Below are positions 5,459-11,829 of a stretch of 12,129 bases of DNA, one piece after another. The DNA is from JAIBJP01 sp035639875. Lineage in GTDB: Bacteria; Actinomycetota; Thermoleophilia; Gaiellales; Gaiellaceae. The DNA lies in the NCBI GenBank assembly GCA_035639875.1, contig DASQXE010000086.1, forward strand, positions 1 through 12,129. The letters are read 5' to 3'. Under the pieces are notes generated by a model. The model was not told the origin of the DNA, searched no databases, and saw nothing but the letters and a program-made list of their open reading frames with translations. The position numbers and the translations under genes are program-made. Position 1 is the first letter of the stretch; every line of letters begins with the position of its first letter.

Positions 5459-6118
5459 GTGTACGGCTTTCGTTGGGAACGCTGGTCTGCGATGACAGGC
5501 GTGCTGTTCGTAGCCTGCTTCCTGCTCGGCCTGGCGCTGATCAGCAACACCGGCGACACCACGTCCGGGGTGCAGTCCTTCTATGCCGATTCCGGGAACC
5601 GGGCGAAAGAAGTGACGGCCTTCTTCTTCCTCGTCGCGGCTGGGATCGCGTTCCTCGCCTTCCTCGGAACGCTGCGGACGATGCTCGACCGCGCGGAGAG
5701 CGGGCCAGGCACTCTCTCAGGCCTCATCTTCGGAGCAGGGACGATCGCGACCACGCTCATCATCGCCGGCGCGGCCGTATCCGCCGCTCCCGCGATGCTC
5801 GCTGGCGATCAGGACTTCCAGCTCGCGCCGAACACCGCCGAGGCCCTCAACTGGGCCGGGTACCTGCTCCTCGTTGCAGGCGTGATGGCGGCGTCCATCG
5901 TCGTGCTCGCCACGTCGACGGCTGCGCTGCGCACCTCGGTCCTGCCGGCCTGGGTCGGCTGGATCGGCCTGGTCGTCGCCGTCGTCATGCTTCTGTCGAT
6001 CTACTACTTCCCGATGATCATCTTCGCCGGCTGGATCCTCCTCGTCAGCCTGCTCATGATCGTCAGCGCGTGGAAGACCGAGCCGGTGCACCCGGCACGA
6101 ACCAGCGCGATGGGCTAA
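5459..6118 (+). CDS. Multi-pass integral membrane protein, function unknown
   Basis: A 219-aa hydrophobic protein with about six predicted membrane helices: roughly 11-30, 50-71, 85-108, 131-152, 161-178 and 181-202, followed by a short charged, Pro-containing tail. Between helices 1 and 2 is a polar loop (NTGDTTSGVQSFYADSGNR). Size and topology resemble small actinobacterial membrane proteins of the DUF4386 type, but I cannot assign a family firmly. Start GTG 5459 is supported by the purine-rich AAAGGGGGT (5444-5452) about 6 nt upstream. It lies downstream of the Cys-rich peptide gene in the same direction but 132 nt away across the repeats, so coregulation by ArsR is only possible, not shown. 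A strong hairpin follows its stop. Confidence 0.82.
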   Translation: MYGFRWERWSAMTGVLFVACFLLGLALISNTGDTTSGVQSFYADSGNRAKEVTAFFFLVAAGIAFLAFLGTLRTMLDRAESGPGTLSGLIFGAGTIATTLIIAGAAVSAAPAMLAGDQDFQLAPNTAEALNWAGYLLLVAGVMAASIVVLATSTAALRTSVLPAWVGWIGLVVAVVMLLSIYYFPMIIFAGWILLVSLLMIVSAWKTEPVHPARTSAMG

Positions 6119-6134
6119 GGGCGTAGTGCCGAAC

Positions 6135-6165
6135 GCACCCGCTGGGGATCTCCCCCGGCGGGTGC
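6135..6165. terminator. GC-rich hairpin between convergent genes
   Basis: GCACCCGC (6135-6142) pairs perfectly with GCGGGTGC (6158-6165), and the interior GGGGA-TC-TCCCC can form a second stem. It lies between the stop codons of the membrane protein (6118) and the YchF-like gene (6175), so it can serve both strands. There is no T-tract on either side, so it would be an atypical intrinsic terminator. The core GGGGATCTCCCC also occurs in the hairpin at 10986-11009. Confidence 0.65.
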
Positions 6166-6174
6166 CGTCGGCGA

Positions 6175-7110
6175 TTACCGGCGTGGCGTGAAGCGAATCT
6201 GGAGCACGTCCCCCTCCTCGACGGGATAGGTCTTCCCCTCGAGCCGCACGAGGCCGCGGCGAGCGGCCTCGGCGTGCGACCCGCATTCCACGAGATCCTT
6301 CCACCGCACTACTTCGCAGCGCACGAACCCGTGCGCCATATCGCTATGCACGGTCGCTGCCGCGTCGAGCGCCGTTGCACCGCGCCCGAGCGTCCAGGCT
6401 CGCGCCTCGTTCTCGTTCGCGGTGAAGAAGGTGAGAAGATCCGCGGTCGCAAAGACGCCGCGCAGGACCTCATCCAGGAGCGGTGGCCCATCACGGAACT
6501 CGGCCGCCTCCTGCTCGTCGAGCTCGACGAGCTCAGCCTCGAGCTTGAGGTCGACTCCCTCCCGGCCCCCGTTCACGACCCAGACGAGCGGCTTGGTCGT
6601 CAGGGGCTCGAGCTCGGGAGGAAGGTCACCGGGGTAGTCGGCGAGCGGCTGCTCGCCTTCGAGGTGCACGAGCACCGCCTCCAGCTCACCGATTTCCTTC
6701 TTCAGCCTCGGGTCGCCCGATTTCGCGTCGCGCGAGACCCGTTCCAGCCGCCGCTCGACGTGATCGCGATCCGCCACCAGGAGCTCGAGCTCGACCGTCT
6801 CCTTTTGCTCTCTTTCTTCCTGATCCGAGGCGAACGCGTTGACGACTCCGAGCAGCGCGTCAGCCTGGCGCAGCCCGCCGAGCAGGGCCGCCTCGGTGCC
6901 CTGGACGTCGAGAACCCGAACGGCGGCCGGAGTCGCCTTGGCGGAACCGACAACTGCGGCGATCTTCGGCAGGCGCTCGTCGGGAACGGCAGCCATGCCG
7001 ACGTGCGGGCGACCGAACTCAGCGAGGCCTGCATGCCCGTGCGTGAGTGCGTTGAAGAGGGTTGTCTTGCCCGACCCCGGCAGGCCGATGATCCCGACCT
7101 CGAGCGACAC
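6175..7110 (-). CDS. Divergent YchF/OLA1-like P-loop NTPase with TGS-like C-terminus
   Basis: A 311-aa relative of YchF (E. coli YchF is about 363 aa). Conserved parts are the P-loop GLPGSGKTT (9-17), AAVPDERL in switch I, a coiled-coil helical insertion (about 96-155), and the DUF933/TGS C-terminus (TFFTANENEARAWTLGRGATALDAAATVHSDM, ..VECGS.., LEGKTYPVEEGDVLQIRF). Three signatures deviate from YchF as I recall it: G1 is GSGKTT rather than NVGKST, the segment after DxxG (DVQG, 68-71) is about 10 residues shorter and lacks the KGASKGEGL stretch, and the NxxE nucleotide motif is NGGRE (180-184). Start is GTG 7110, directly abutting the sigma-factor stop, so the genes are coupled. A paralogue with altered nucleotide use, perhaps ribosome-associated, is the likely reading. 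Confidence 0.87.
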   Translation of the reverse strand: MSLEVGIIGLPGSGKTTLFNALTHGHAGLAEFGRPHVGMAAVPDERLPKIAAVVGSAKATPAAVRVLDVQGTEAALLGGLRQADALLGVVNAFASDQEEREQKETVELELLVADRDHVERRLERVSRDAKSGDPRLKKEIGELEAVLVHLEGEQPLADYPGDLPPELEPLTTKPLVWVVNGGREGVDLKLEAELVELDEQEAAEFRDGPPLLDEVLRGVFATADLLTFFTANENEARAWTLGRGATALDAAATVHSDMAHGFVRCEVVRWKDLVECGSHAEAARRGLVRLEGKTYPVEEGDVLQIRFTPRR

Positions 7111-7668
7111 CTAGGCGCTCGTCAGCTGTCGCTGGAGGGAGGCCAGCGCGCGGTGCTGGAGCGATTTGATCGCCCCCTCGGTCTTGCCGAGGATCGTCGC
7201 GACATCGGCGTTCGTGAAGTTGAAGACGAACTTGAGGGTCAGCACCTGCTGCTGGTCGCGAGAGAGCCCCTCGATCATCTCGAGCATGCTCTGTCGTCCG
7301 ATCGACTGCAGGGCTTCCTCCTCCGCCGAGCGCTCTTCGGCGCCCGGCGGCTCGGGCGGCTCCTCTTCGGGTTGCCAGCGGCGCCCCGAGCGAAAGTGGT
7401 CCATCGCGAGGTTGTGCGCGATGCGGAAGAGCCACGCCGAGATCGGGACCTTGCGCAACTCGAACCGCTCGATGGACTCGAGCATCTTCACGAACGTCTG
7501 GTTGGTGAGGTCCTCCGCATCGTGGCGGTTGCCGACGCTCAGCTGCAGGTAGCTGTAAATGCGGTCGAAGTGCATGAGGTAGAGCTCCTCGAGTGCCTGC
7601 CGGTCTCCTTGCTGCGCACGCTCGACCAGCCCGCGGACGTCGGCCGCAGTTGTCGCGTCTTCCGCCAC
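7111..7668 (-). CDS. RNA polymerase sigma factor, ECF (sigma-70) family
   Basis: An ECF-type sigma factor of 185 aa. Region 2 (LVERAQQGDRQALEELY ... DAEDLTNQTFVKML ... AWLFRIAHNLAMDHFR) and region 4 (IEGLSRDQQQVLTLKFVFNFTNADVATILGKTEGAIKSLQHRAL) are joined by an acidic, Pro-rich linker (QPEEEPPEPPGAEERSAEEE). The frame is open for 58 more codons upstream, but that stretch overlaps the 79-aa gene and reads as out-of-frame Arg/Ser-rich sequence, so GTG 7668 is preferred; the purine-rich AAGGG before it is rather far (about 13 nt). The gene lies 16 nt after the 79-aa gene and abuts the YchF-like gene. No anti-sigma factor is recognisable beside it. Confidence 0.9.
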   Translation of the reverse strand: MAEDATTAADVRGLVERAQQGDRQALEELYLMHFDRIYSYLQLSVGNRHDAEDLTNQTFVKMLESIERFELRKVPISAWLFRIAHNLAMDHFRSGRRWQPEEEPPEPPGAEERSAEEEALQSIGRQSMLEMIEGLSRDQQQVLTLKFVFNFTNADVATILGKTEGAIKSLQHRALASLQRQLTSA

Positions 7669-7684
7669 CGCAAGGGGGTTTCCC

Positions 7685-7924
7685 TTAAGTGGCCGCCCCG
7701 AAGCCGATGTGCGTCTCGCGCGACGTGCGCCGCACGTAGACCACTTTCCGGAGCGCGATGATGTAGATCCCGTCCTCGGTTTCGAGGTCGTAGACGAGGT
7801 CGTCGCCGGCAAGCGCGATCCGCAGGCCGTCGGCGCTCTCACCGCTCACGTTCCCACCGACGATCTGGCCGCCCTCGAACGCAATCTCGAGCCGGACGCG
7901 GCCGTTTGGAGAAGCCTTAGGCAC
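7685..7924 (-). CDS. 79-aa β-rich protein, function unknown
   Basis: A small predicted cytoplasmic protein. Alternating strands (VRLEIAFEGGQIVGGNV, GLRIALAG, LVYDLETEDGIYIIALRKVVYVRRT) suggest a small barrel of Sm-like or similar shape, with a basic patch near the end (RKVVYVRRTSRETH). No family is recognised. Start GTG 7924 overlaps the end of the epimerase gene by 8 nt, and the sigma-factor gene begins 16 nt after its stop, so it lies firmly within the operon. The regular pattern of charged and hydrophobic residues in this frame, against the low-complexity Arg/Ser translation of the alternative frame, supports it as the coding frame here. Confidence 0.75.
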   Translation of the reverse strand: MPKASPNGRVRLEIAFEGGQIVGGNVSGESADGLRIALAGDDLVYDLETEDGIYIIALRKVVYVRRTSRETHIGFGAAT

Positions 7925-8318
7925 TGATCACCTCCACGAGCACGCCGTATACGGAGTCGGGGTGGACGAATGAAACCTCGTAGCCGCCCAGGCCGGGTCG
8001 CGGCTCCGCGTCGATGACCTCGGCGCCTTCCGAAGCGAGCGAGCGCACGGCCGCGCCCACGTCGGCGACCTCGTAGGCGACGTGGTGCATGCCCGGTCCG
8101 CGCTTGGCGAGAAAGCGCCCGACAGGGGTGTCGTCCTCGAGCGCGGAGACCAGCTCGACTCGCCCGCTGCCCACCCGCAGGTATGCCGCTTCGACGCCCT
8201 GATCGTCCATGCGGCCGCGCAGCTCGACCCGCGCCCCGAAGAACCGCCGGTACGTATCCACTGCCTCATCGAGGTCGGCAACCGCGAAAGCGACGTGGTG
8301 CACGGAGCGCACTTCCAC
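7917..8318 (-). CDS. mce: Methylmalonyl-CoA epimerase
   Basis: Interconverts (2R)- and (2S)-methylmalonyl-CoA in the propionyl-CoA to succinyl-CoA route. The 133 aa form two βαβββ vicinal-oxygen-chelate modules. Expected metal ligands are visible: His8 (VHHVAFAV), Glu55 (RVELVSAL), His78/79 (GPGMHHVAYEV) and Glu129 (GVLVEV), with the family tail VSFVHPDSVYGVLVEV. Start GTG 8318 follows TAGGAT by 6 nt and gives the N-terminus normal for the family; a second GTG two codons later is possible. It is the first gene of the run with the 79-aa protein, sigma factor and YchF-like protein. No mutase subunits lie in the window. Confidence 0.9.
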   Translation of the reverse strand: MEVRSVHHVAFAVADLDEAVDTYRRFFGARVELRGRMDDQGVEAAYLRVGSGRVELVSALEDDTPVGRFLAKRGPGMHHVAYEVADVGAAVRSLASEGAEVIDAEPRPGLGGYEVSFVHPDSVYGVLVEVISA

Positions 8319-8324
8319 GCTCCG

Positions 8325-8330
8325 ATCCTA
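8325..8330 (-). promoter_or_regulatory. -10 element for mce operon, leaderless type
   Basis: On the minus strand TAGGAT is followed by 6 nt and then GTG 8318. It lies in the 28-bp gap after the ftsH stop. The spacing is the same as at the HD and SDR genes, which suggests that the mce-sigma-YchF-like transcript is leaderless. No good -35 is seen. Confidence 0.5.
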
Positions 8331-8346
8331 TCCGCGCGGGCCGACC

Positions 8347-9870
8347 CTAGTGATCGGGGAGCTGGACCACGCGGCCGACGGCTTCGCCGGAGTCCGACTC
8401 CGGCTCGACGCCCGCCAACAGCTCCTCGAGCTCCGGCCGCATGAGCGTCTCCTTCTCGAGCAGCGCGTCGGCGAGCTTGTCGAGCGTCCGGCGGTGTTTG
8501 GAGAGGAGGCGGAGCGCCTCCGCGAAGGCGTGGTCACACAGCCGCGCCTGCTCTTCGTCGCGCAGGCGCTTCGTGTGCTCCGAGAGCGCGTAGTTGTCCG
8601 CGCGCATCGTCCGCGAAGAGACGCCCTCGCCCATCCCGAACTCGAACACCATCGAGCGGGCGAGCTCCGTGACGCGCTCGAGGTCGTTGGCGGCCCCGTT
8701 CGTCACGGCGCCGAAGACGATCTGCTCGGCGGCGCGGCCCGCCAGGAGGACCTTCATCAGATCGAGCAGCTCTTCCTTCGTGTGCAGGTATCTGTCTTCC
8801 TGGGGCGTGTTGAGCGTGTAGCCGAGCGCACGGCCGCGCGAGACGATGGTCACCTTCTGCACCGGCTGCGGGCTGCCGACGAGGTGCGACATGAGCGCGT
8901 GGCCACCCTCGTGGTAAGCGAGGATGCGCTTCTCCTTCTCCGTGACGACGCGCCGCTGCTGGAGGCCGGCGATCACGCGCTCCATCGCGGCTTCGAAATC
9001 CCTCTGATGGATCTCGGCCTGTTCGGCGCGCCCCGCGAAGATGGCCGCCTCGTTGGAGATGTTGGCGAGGTCAGCGCCCGTGAGGCCCGCGGTCTGGCGT
9101 GCGATCGACTCCAGATCGACATCCGCGGCCAGTGGTTTCCCGCGCGTGTGCACGCCGAGAATGGCCTCGCGGCCGGCGAGGTCCGGCGGCGCGACGATGA
9201 TCTGGCGGTCGAAGCGGCCCGGGCGGAGAAGGGCCGGGTCGAGGTCCTCGAGCCGGTTCGAGGCCCCGACGATCACCACGCGGTCAGGACTGCGGAAGCC
9301 GTCGAGCTCGACGAGAAGCTGGTTCAGCGTCTGGTCGTGCTCACGGTTGAAGCCCGAGCCTGTGCGCCGCGTGCCTACGGCGTCGAGCTCGTCGATGAAG
9401 ACGATCGCCGGGGCGTTCTTGCGCGCCTTCTCGAAAAGCTTGCGGATGCGCGCGGCCCCGAGTCCCGCGAACATCTCCACGAACGCCGATGCGCTCTGCG
9501 AGTAGAAGTTGGCACCCGAGGCGTGGGCAACCGCTTTCGCGAGCAGCGTCTTGCCGGTGCCGGGCGGCCCGTAGAGGAGGATTCCCTTCGGCACGCGCGC
9601 CCCGAGACGCGCGAAGCGGCGTGGGTGCTGCAGGAAGTCGACGACCTCCTGGAGCTCAGCGGCGGCCTCGTCCACGCCCGCGATGTCGTCCCAGCTGACC
9701 GATGACTTCGACTCCGGGTCGATCTCCGCCGGCTTGACGCGCGGCATGAACGCGAGCGTGCGCCAGAGGAGGTACACGATCAGGCCGAAGAAGACGAGCG
9801 GCAGCCACGTCAGAGCAGCCTCAGCGAGCGTGCCGAGGAAGTTGAAGATCCGGTCCACCCCGGCTTCCAT
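8347..9870 (-). CDS. ftsH: FtsH-family ATP-dependent zinc metalloprotease, short form
   Basis: A membrane-anchored AAA+ protease that unfolds and degrades membrane and cytosolic proteins. In the 507 aa: one hydrophobic stretch at the N-terminus (about 20-41), then Walker A GPPGTGKT (101-108), pore motif MFAGLG (133-138, usually FVG), Walker B IVFIDE (156-161), SRH DPALLRPGRFDRQ with Arg216/Arg219, zinc site HEGGH (320-324) and third ligand Asp396 (NDLERVTELARSMV). The usual two-helix anchor with a roughly 70-residue periplasmic domain is absent. ATG 9870 is chosen because it directly precedes the membrane segment; the frame is open for 50 codons upstream, but that overlaps the nicotinate phosphoribosyltransferase gene and is low-complexity. 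The gene follows that gene by 19 nt. Confidence 0.93.
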   Translation of the reverse strand: MEAGVDRIFNFLGTLAEAALTWLPLVFFGLIVYLLWRTLAFMPRVKPAEIDPESKSSVSWDDIAGVDEAAAELQEVVDFLQHPRRFARLGARVPKGILLYGPPGTGKTLLAKAVAHASGANFYSQSASAFVEMFAGLGAARIRKLFEKARKNAPAIVFIDELDAVGTRRTGSGFNREHDQTLNQLLVELDGFRSPDRVVIVGASNRLEDLDPALLRPGRFDRQIIVAPPDLAGREAILGVHTRGKPLAADVDLESIARQTAGLTGADLANISNEAAIFAGRAEQAEIHQRDFEAAMERVIAGLQQRRVVTEKEKRILAYHEGGHALMSHLVGSPQPVQKVTIVSRGRALGYTLNTPQEDRYLHTKEELLDLMKVLLAGRAAEQIVFGAVTNGAANDLERVTELARSMVFEFGMGEGVSSRTMRADNYALSEHTKRLRDEEQARLCDHAFAEALRLLSKHRRTLDKLADALLEKETLMRPELEELLAGVEPESDSGEAVGRVVQLPDH

Positions 9871-9889
9871 CGGCCGGGAGGGGACAGAG

Positions 9890-10966
9890 CTAAAGCACCG
9901 GCTCGAGTCGAGAGTTCGGACGGTACATGCGCCCCACCTTTCCCGAGGGAAGCCCGTCGGTGAGCACGATGTCCGCGGTGAAGTCGTTCTCGCCCCGGAT
10001 GAGGGCCGACCCGACCCCATAAGAGTCGACCGGGACGCCCGTCTCCTCGAATTCTCGGATGCGGTCGACGTCGAAGCCGCCAGAGACGACGATCCGGACG
10101 CGCTCGAAGCCGGCCTCGTCGAGCGCGTCGCGCACCCTCCGCACCAGCCGCTCGTTCACGCCGCGCGGGTCGAAGTCGCTCATCTCGTTCCAGAGTGACT
10201 TGTCCACAAGCGTCCGCGACGTGTCGAGGCGCACCCCCCAGAGCCGGTCACCGAGCGCGCGTGCGACCTCCAGCGAGGTCTTGACCGAGTCGTTCTCGAA
10301 GTCGACTAGGACGACGACGTTCACGTCGGGCTCGTGCCCCGCCGCCCACTCCGAGAACTTCGTCGCTGCGAGCACCGTGTTCGCGCCGTAGGCGGCGATC
10401 AGCGCGTGCGGGACGGTGCCGACCCCGCGTCCGCCCCACCAGGAGGCCTGCGCTTCCGTGGAGACGCCGATCGCGCCTGCGACGTGCGCCGCGTAGCCGT
10501 CCCCGGTCTGCACACGGTGGTGGTCGTGGCGTGCCGGGAAGAAGAGGATCGGCTTCCCGTTGGCCGCGTCCACGACGCGCCGGACGTTCGTCGAGACGAG
10601 CGTGCGGCGCGCGAGGACGCCGAGGTAGACCGTCTCCAGGTGGGCGAAAAGCGTGTAGTCGCCCTCGATGGTCATCACCGTCTCGTACGGAGAGATCTCG
10701 TCGCCGTCGTAGAGCGCGTGCACCGTCAGCGCGTCCCAATCGTGCGAGCAGAGCTTGAGGATCGCGATCGCCTCGTCCATCCCGCCGAGCACGGCGTTCT
10801 TCTTCTGGAAGACCTGCATGACGACGCGCGGGTGGCGCTCGTCCCAGAGCAGCGTCTCGCGCGCGAAGTTGAAGTAGACGTCGGTGTAGTAGCCCTCCCG
10901 CATCTTGTCGACCGGCAAATCGAAGATCTCGGGCGGAAGGCGGTTGCGTGTGGTTTGGACCGCCAC
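9890..10966 (-). CDS. pncB: Nicotinate phosphoribosyltransferase
   Basis: Converts nicotinate and PRPP to nicotinate mononucleotide in NAD salvage (Preiss-Handler pathway). The 358 aa carry the family pattern: FDLPVDKMREGYYTDVYF near the start, a quinolinate-PRTase-like N-terminal domain, HDHHRVQTGDGYA and GGRGVGTVPHALIAAYG in the barrel, VDFENDSVKTSLE, and the phosphate-binding VSGGFDVDRIREFE with PVDSYGVGSAL. Length and the compact C-terminus fit the shorter archaeal/actinobacterial type rather than E. coli PncB. GTG 10966 is preferred because the conserved block begins about 10 residues later; the in-frame extension upstream to 11008 would be translated from a perfect hairpin. It is probably cotranscribed with ftsH, 19 nt downstream. 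Confidence 0.92.
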   Translation of the reverse strand: MAVQTTRNRLPPEIFDLPVDKMREGYYTDVYFNFARETLLWDERHPRVVMQVFQKKNAVLGGMDEAIAILKLCSHDWDALTVHALYDGDEISPYETVMTIEGDYTLFAHLETVYLGVLARRTLVSTNVRRVVDAANGKPILFFPARHDHHRVQTGDGYAAHVAGAIGVSTEAQASWWGGRGVGTVPHALIAAYGANTVLAATKFSEWAAGHEPDVNVVVLVDFENDSVKTSLEVARALGDRLWGVRLDTSRTLVDKSLWNEMSDFDPRGVNERLVRRVRDALDEAGFERVRIVVSGGFDVDRIREFEETGVPVDSYGVGSALIRGENDFTADIVLTDGLPSGKVGRMYRPNSRLEPVL

Positions 10967-10985
10967 GGTGCTAACGCGGGGGGTG

Positions 10986-11009
10986 AGTGAGGGGGATCTC
11001 CCCCTCACT
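10986..11009. terminator. Perfect 11-bp hairpin between DUF1385 and pncB genes
   Basis: AGTGAGGGGGA (10986-10996) and TCCCCCTCACT (10999-11009) pair perfectly around a 2-base loop (TC); in practice the last two pairs open to a GATC loop. It lies 8 nt after the DUF1385 stop and 20 nt before the pncB start, both on the minus strand, so it may end the M20-DUF1385 transcript or act in the pncB leader. No T-tract follows. The core GGGGATCTCCCC is shared with the hairpin at 6135-6165. Confidence 0.7.
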
Positions 11010-11013
11010 GAAA

Positions 11014-11019
11014 ATCCTA
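11014..11019 (-). promoter_or_regulatory. Possible -10 for pncB, overlapping DUF1385 stop
   Basis: On the minus strand TAGGAT begins with the TAG stop codon of the DUF1385 gene. If it is a -10 element, transcription would start near 11007, at the edge of the hairpin, putting the hairpin in a leader of about 40 nt. No -35 was recognised, so this is a weak call. Confidence 0.25.
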
Positions 11020-11829
11020 GGTGGGAGGCGCTTCTTCCTCTGTTCCGTGAGGGTCATTTGCAGGGGATTCTAGGCGGAGGCATTCGCGCAGGGCCGCTTC
11101 CGCGACCTCGAGTTGTTCGGGCGTCGGCTCGGCGGTGACGAATCGGTGCTGAAGCTCGTGGCCTGGCCTGGCGAGTGCGCGGGCGAGGGGGTGGCGCTCG
11201 TTCCTGACCATCCAGCCGAACACTTCCAGGGAAGTTGCGATCGCGCCGACTCCCGCGGCAGCGCGCGCGAGCGGCCGCACCTGCGCTGGAAAGCGCGAAG
11301 CCAGCATGCTCCCGGCCGCGCTCGTAACGAGGAGTGGACCGAGCACGTGGGAGCCGCAGCGCTCGTGCTCCTTGGCGCGCTCTTCGCCGTGCTCATACGT
11401 GCCGATGGCGATGTGCTCGGCTCCGTGGTACTCGGCCAAGTTCGAGCCACGCAGGGCAACCGCGGCCGGGCCCACGGCGAGAAAGGCCGCGACCGCCTCC
11501 TGCGTCAACGGCGAGAGCCGGCTGGCGCGAACGAGTCGAAGTGCGAGCGCGCTCCCCACCATCGCGCCCGCGACGCCCGGCCGCTGGAACGGAAGCTCGG
11601 CCGCCGGTAACCGGCGGCGGACCTCGGGAAGGAGCGCAAATACCTCGGCCAGTCGCGCGGGGCCGCGGAGGACCGGGTTGCGCACGTCGACGGCGCGGAG
11701 CGGTTTCTGTCCAGAAGCCACCTCGATCGAACCATCGCCGCGACGGACGGCGCACGCCCAGTACCGGGGGCCGTGCACGAGCACCCCGTTCCCGAGGGCC
11801 ATGCCGCCAAGGCGGACCTTTTCACTCAC
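11017..11829 (-). CDS. DUF1385 family protein (YqhQ/COG3872-like)
   Basis: A 270-aa protein of the DUF1385 family, annotated elsewhere as a predicted metal-dependent enzyme of unknown reaction. Family blocks: RLGGMALGNGVLVHGPRYWA at the start, several hydrophobic segments in the middle (about 86-125), AEYHGAEHIAIGTYE, KEHERCGSHVLGPLL with its conserved Cys/His, a second hydrophobic region (about 165-205), and RPGHELQHRFVTAEPTPEQLEVAEAAL at the end. The His/Glu/Cys cluster suggests a membrane-associated metal site, which is inference. The usual A-x-E-G-V-M block reads ALGNGVL here. Start GTG 11829 shares GTGA with the stop of the M20 peptidase gene, so translation is coupled. The C-terminal 25 residues are an acidic, Pro-rich tail. 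Confidence 0.87.
   Translation of the reverse strand: MSEKVRLGGMALGNGVLVHGPRYWACAVRRGDGSIEVASGQKPLRAVDVRNPVLRGPARLAEVFALLPEVRRRLPAAELPFQRPGVAGAMVGSALALRLVRASRLSPLTQEAVAAFLAVGPAAVALRGSNLAEYHGAEHIAIGTYEHGEERAKEHERCGSHVLGPLLVTSAAGSMLASRFPAQVRPLARAAAGVGAIATSLEVFGWMVRNERHPLARALARPGHELQHRFVTAEPTPEQLEVAEAALRECLRLESPANDPHGTEEEAPPT

Noticed and set aside
6175..7110. Frameshifted or broken ychF
   Set aside because: The frame is uninterrupted from P-loop to TGS-like end; the shortening around switch II is a clean in-frame difference rather than a frameshift.
6274..7761. 495-aa plus-strand ORF
   Set aside because: It is antisense to the YchF-like and sigma-factor genes, is rich in Arg, Leu, Glu and Asp as expected of the complement of high-GC coding sequence, and shows no family motif.
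7669..7842. N-terminal extension of the sigma factor
   Set aside because: It reads through the 79-aa gene in a low-complexity frame; ECF factors begin close to region 2, which fits GTG 7668.
8209..9705. 498-aa plus-strand ORF
   Set aside because: It is antisense to ftsH, whose motifs are complete on the minus strand; the long open frame is a codon-bias artefact.
9871..10020. 50-residue N-terminal extension of FtsH
   Set aside because: It lies over the end of pncB, is Ser/Arg/Pro-rich and contains no hydrophobic helix.
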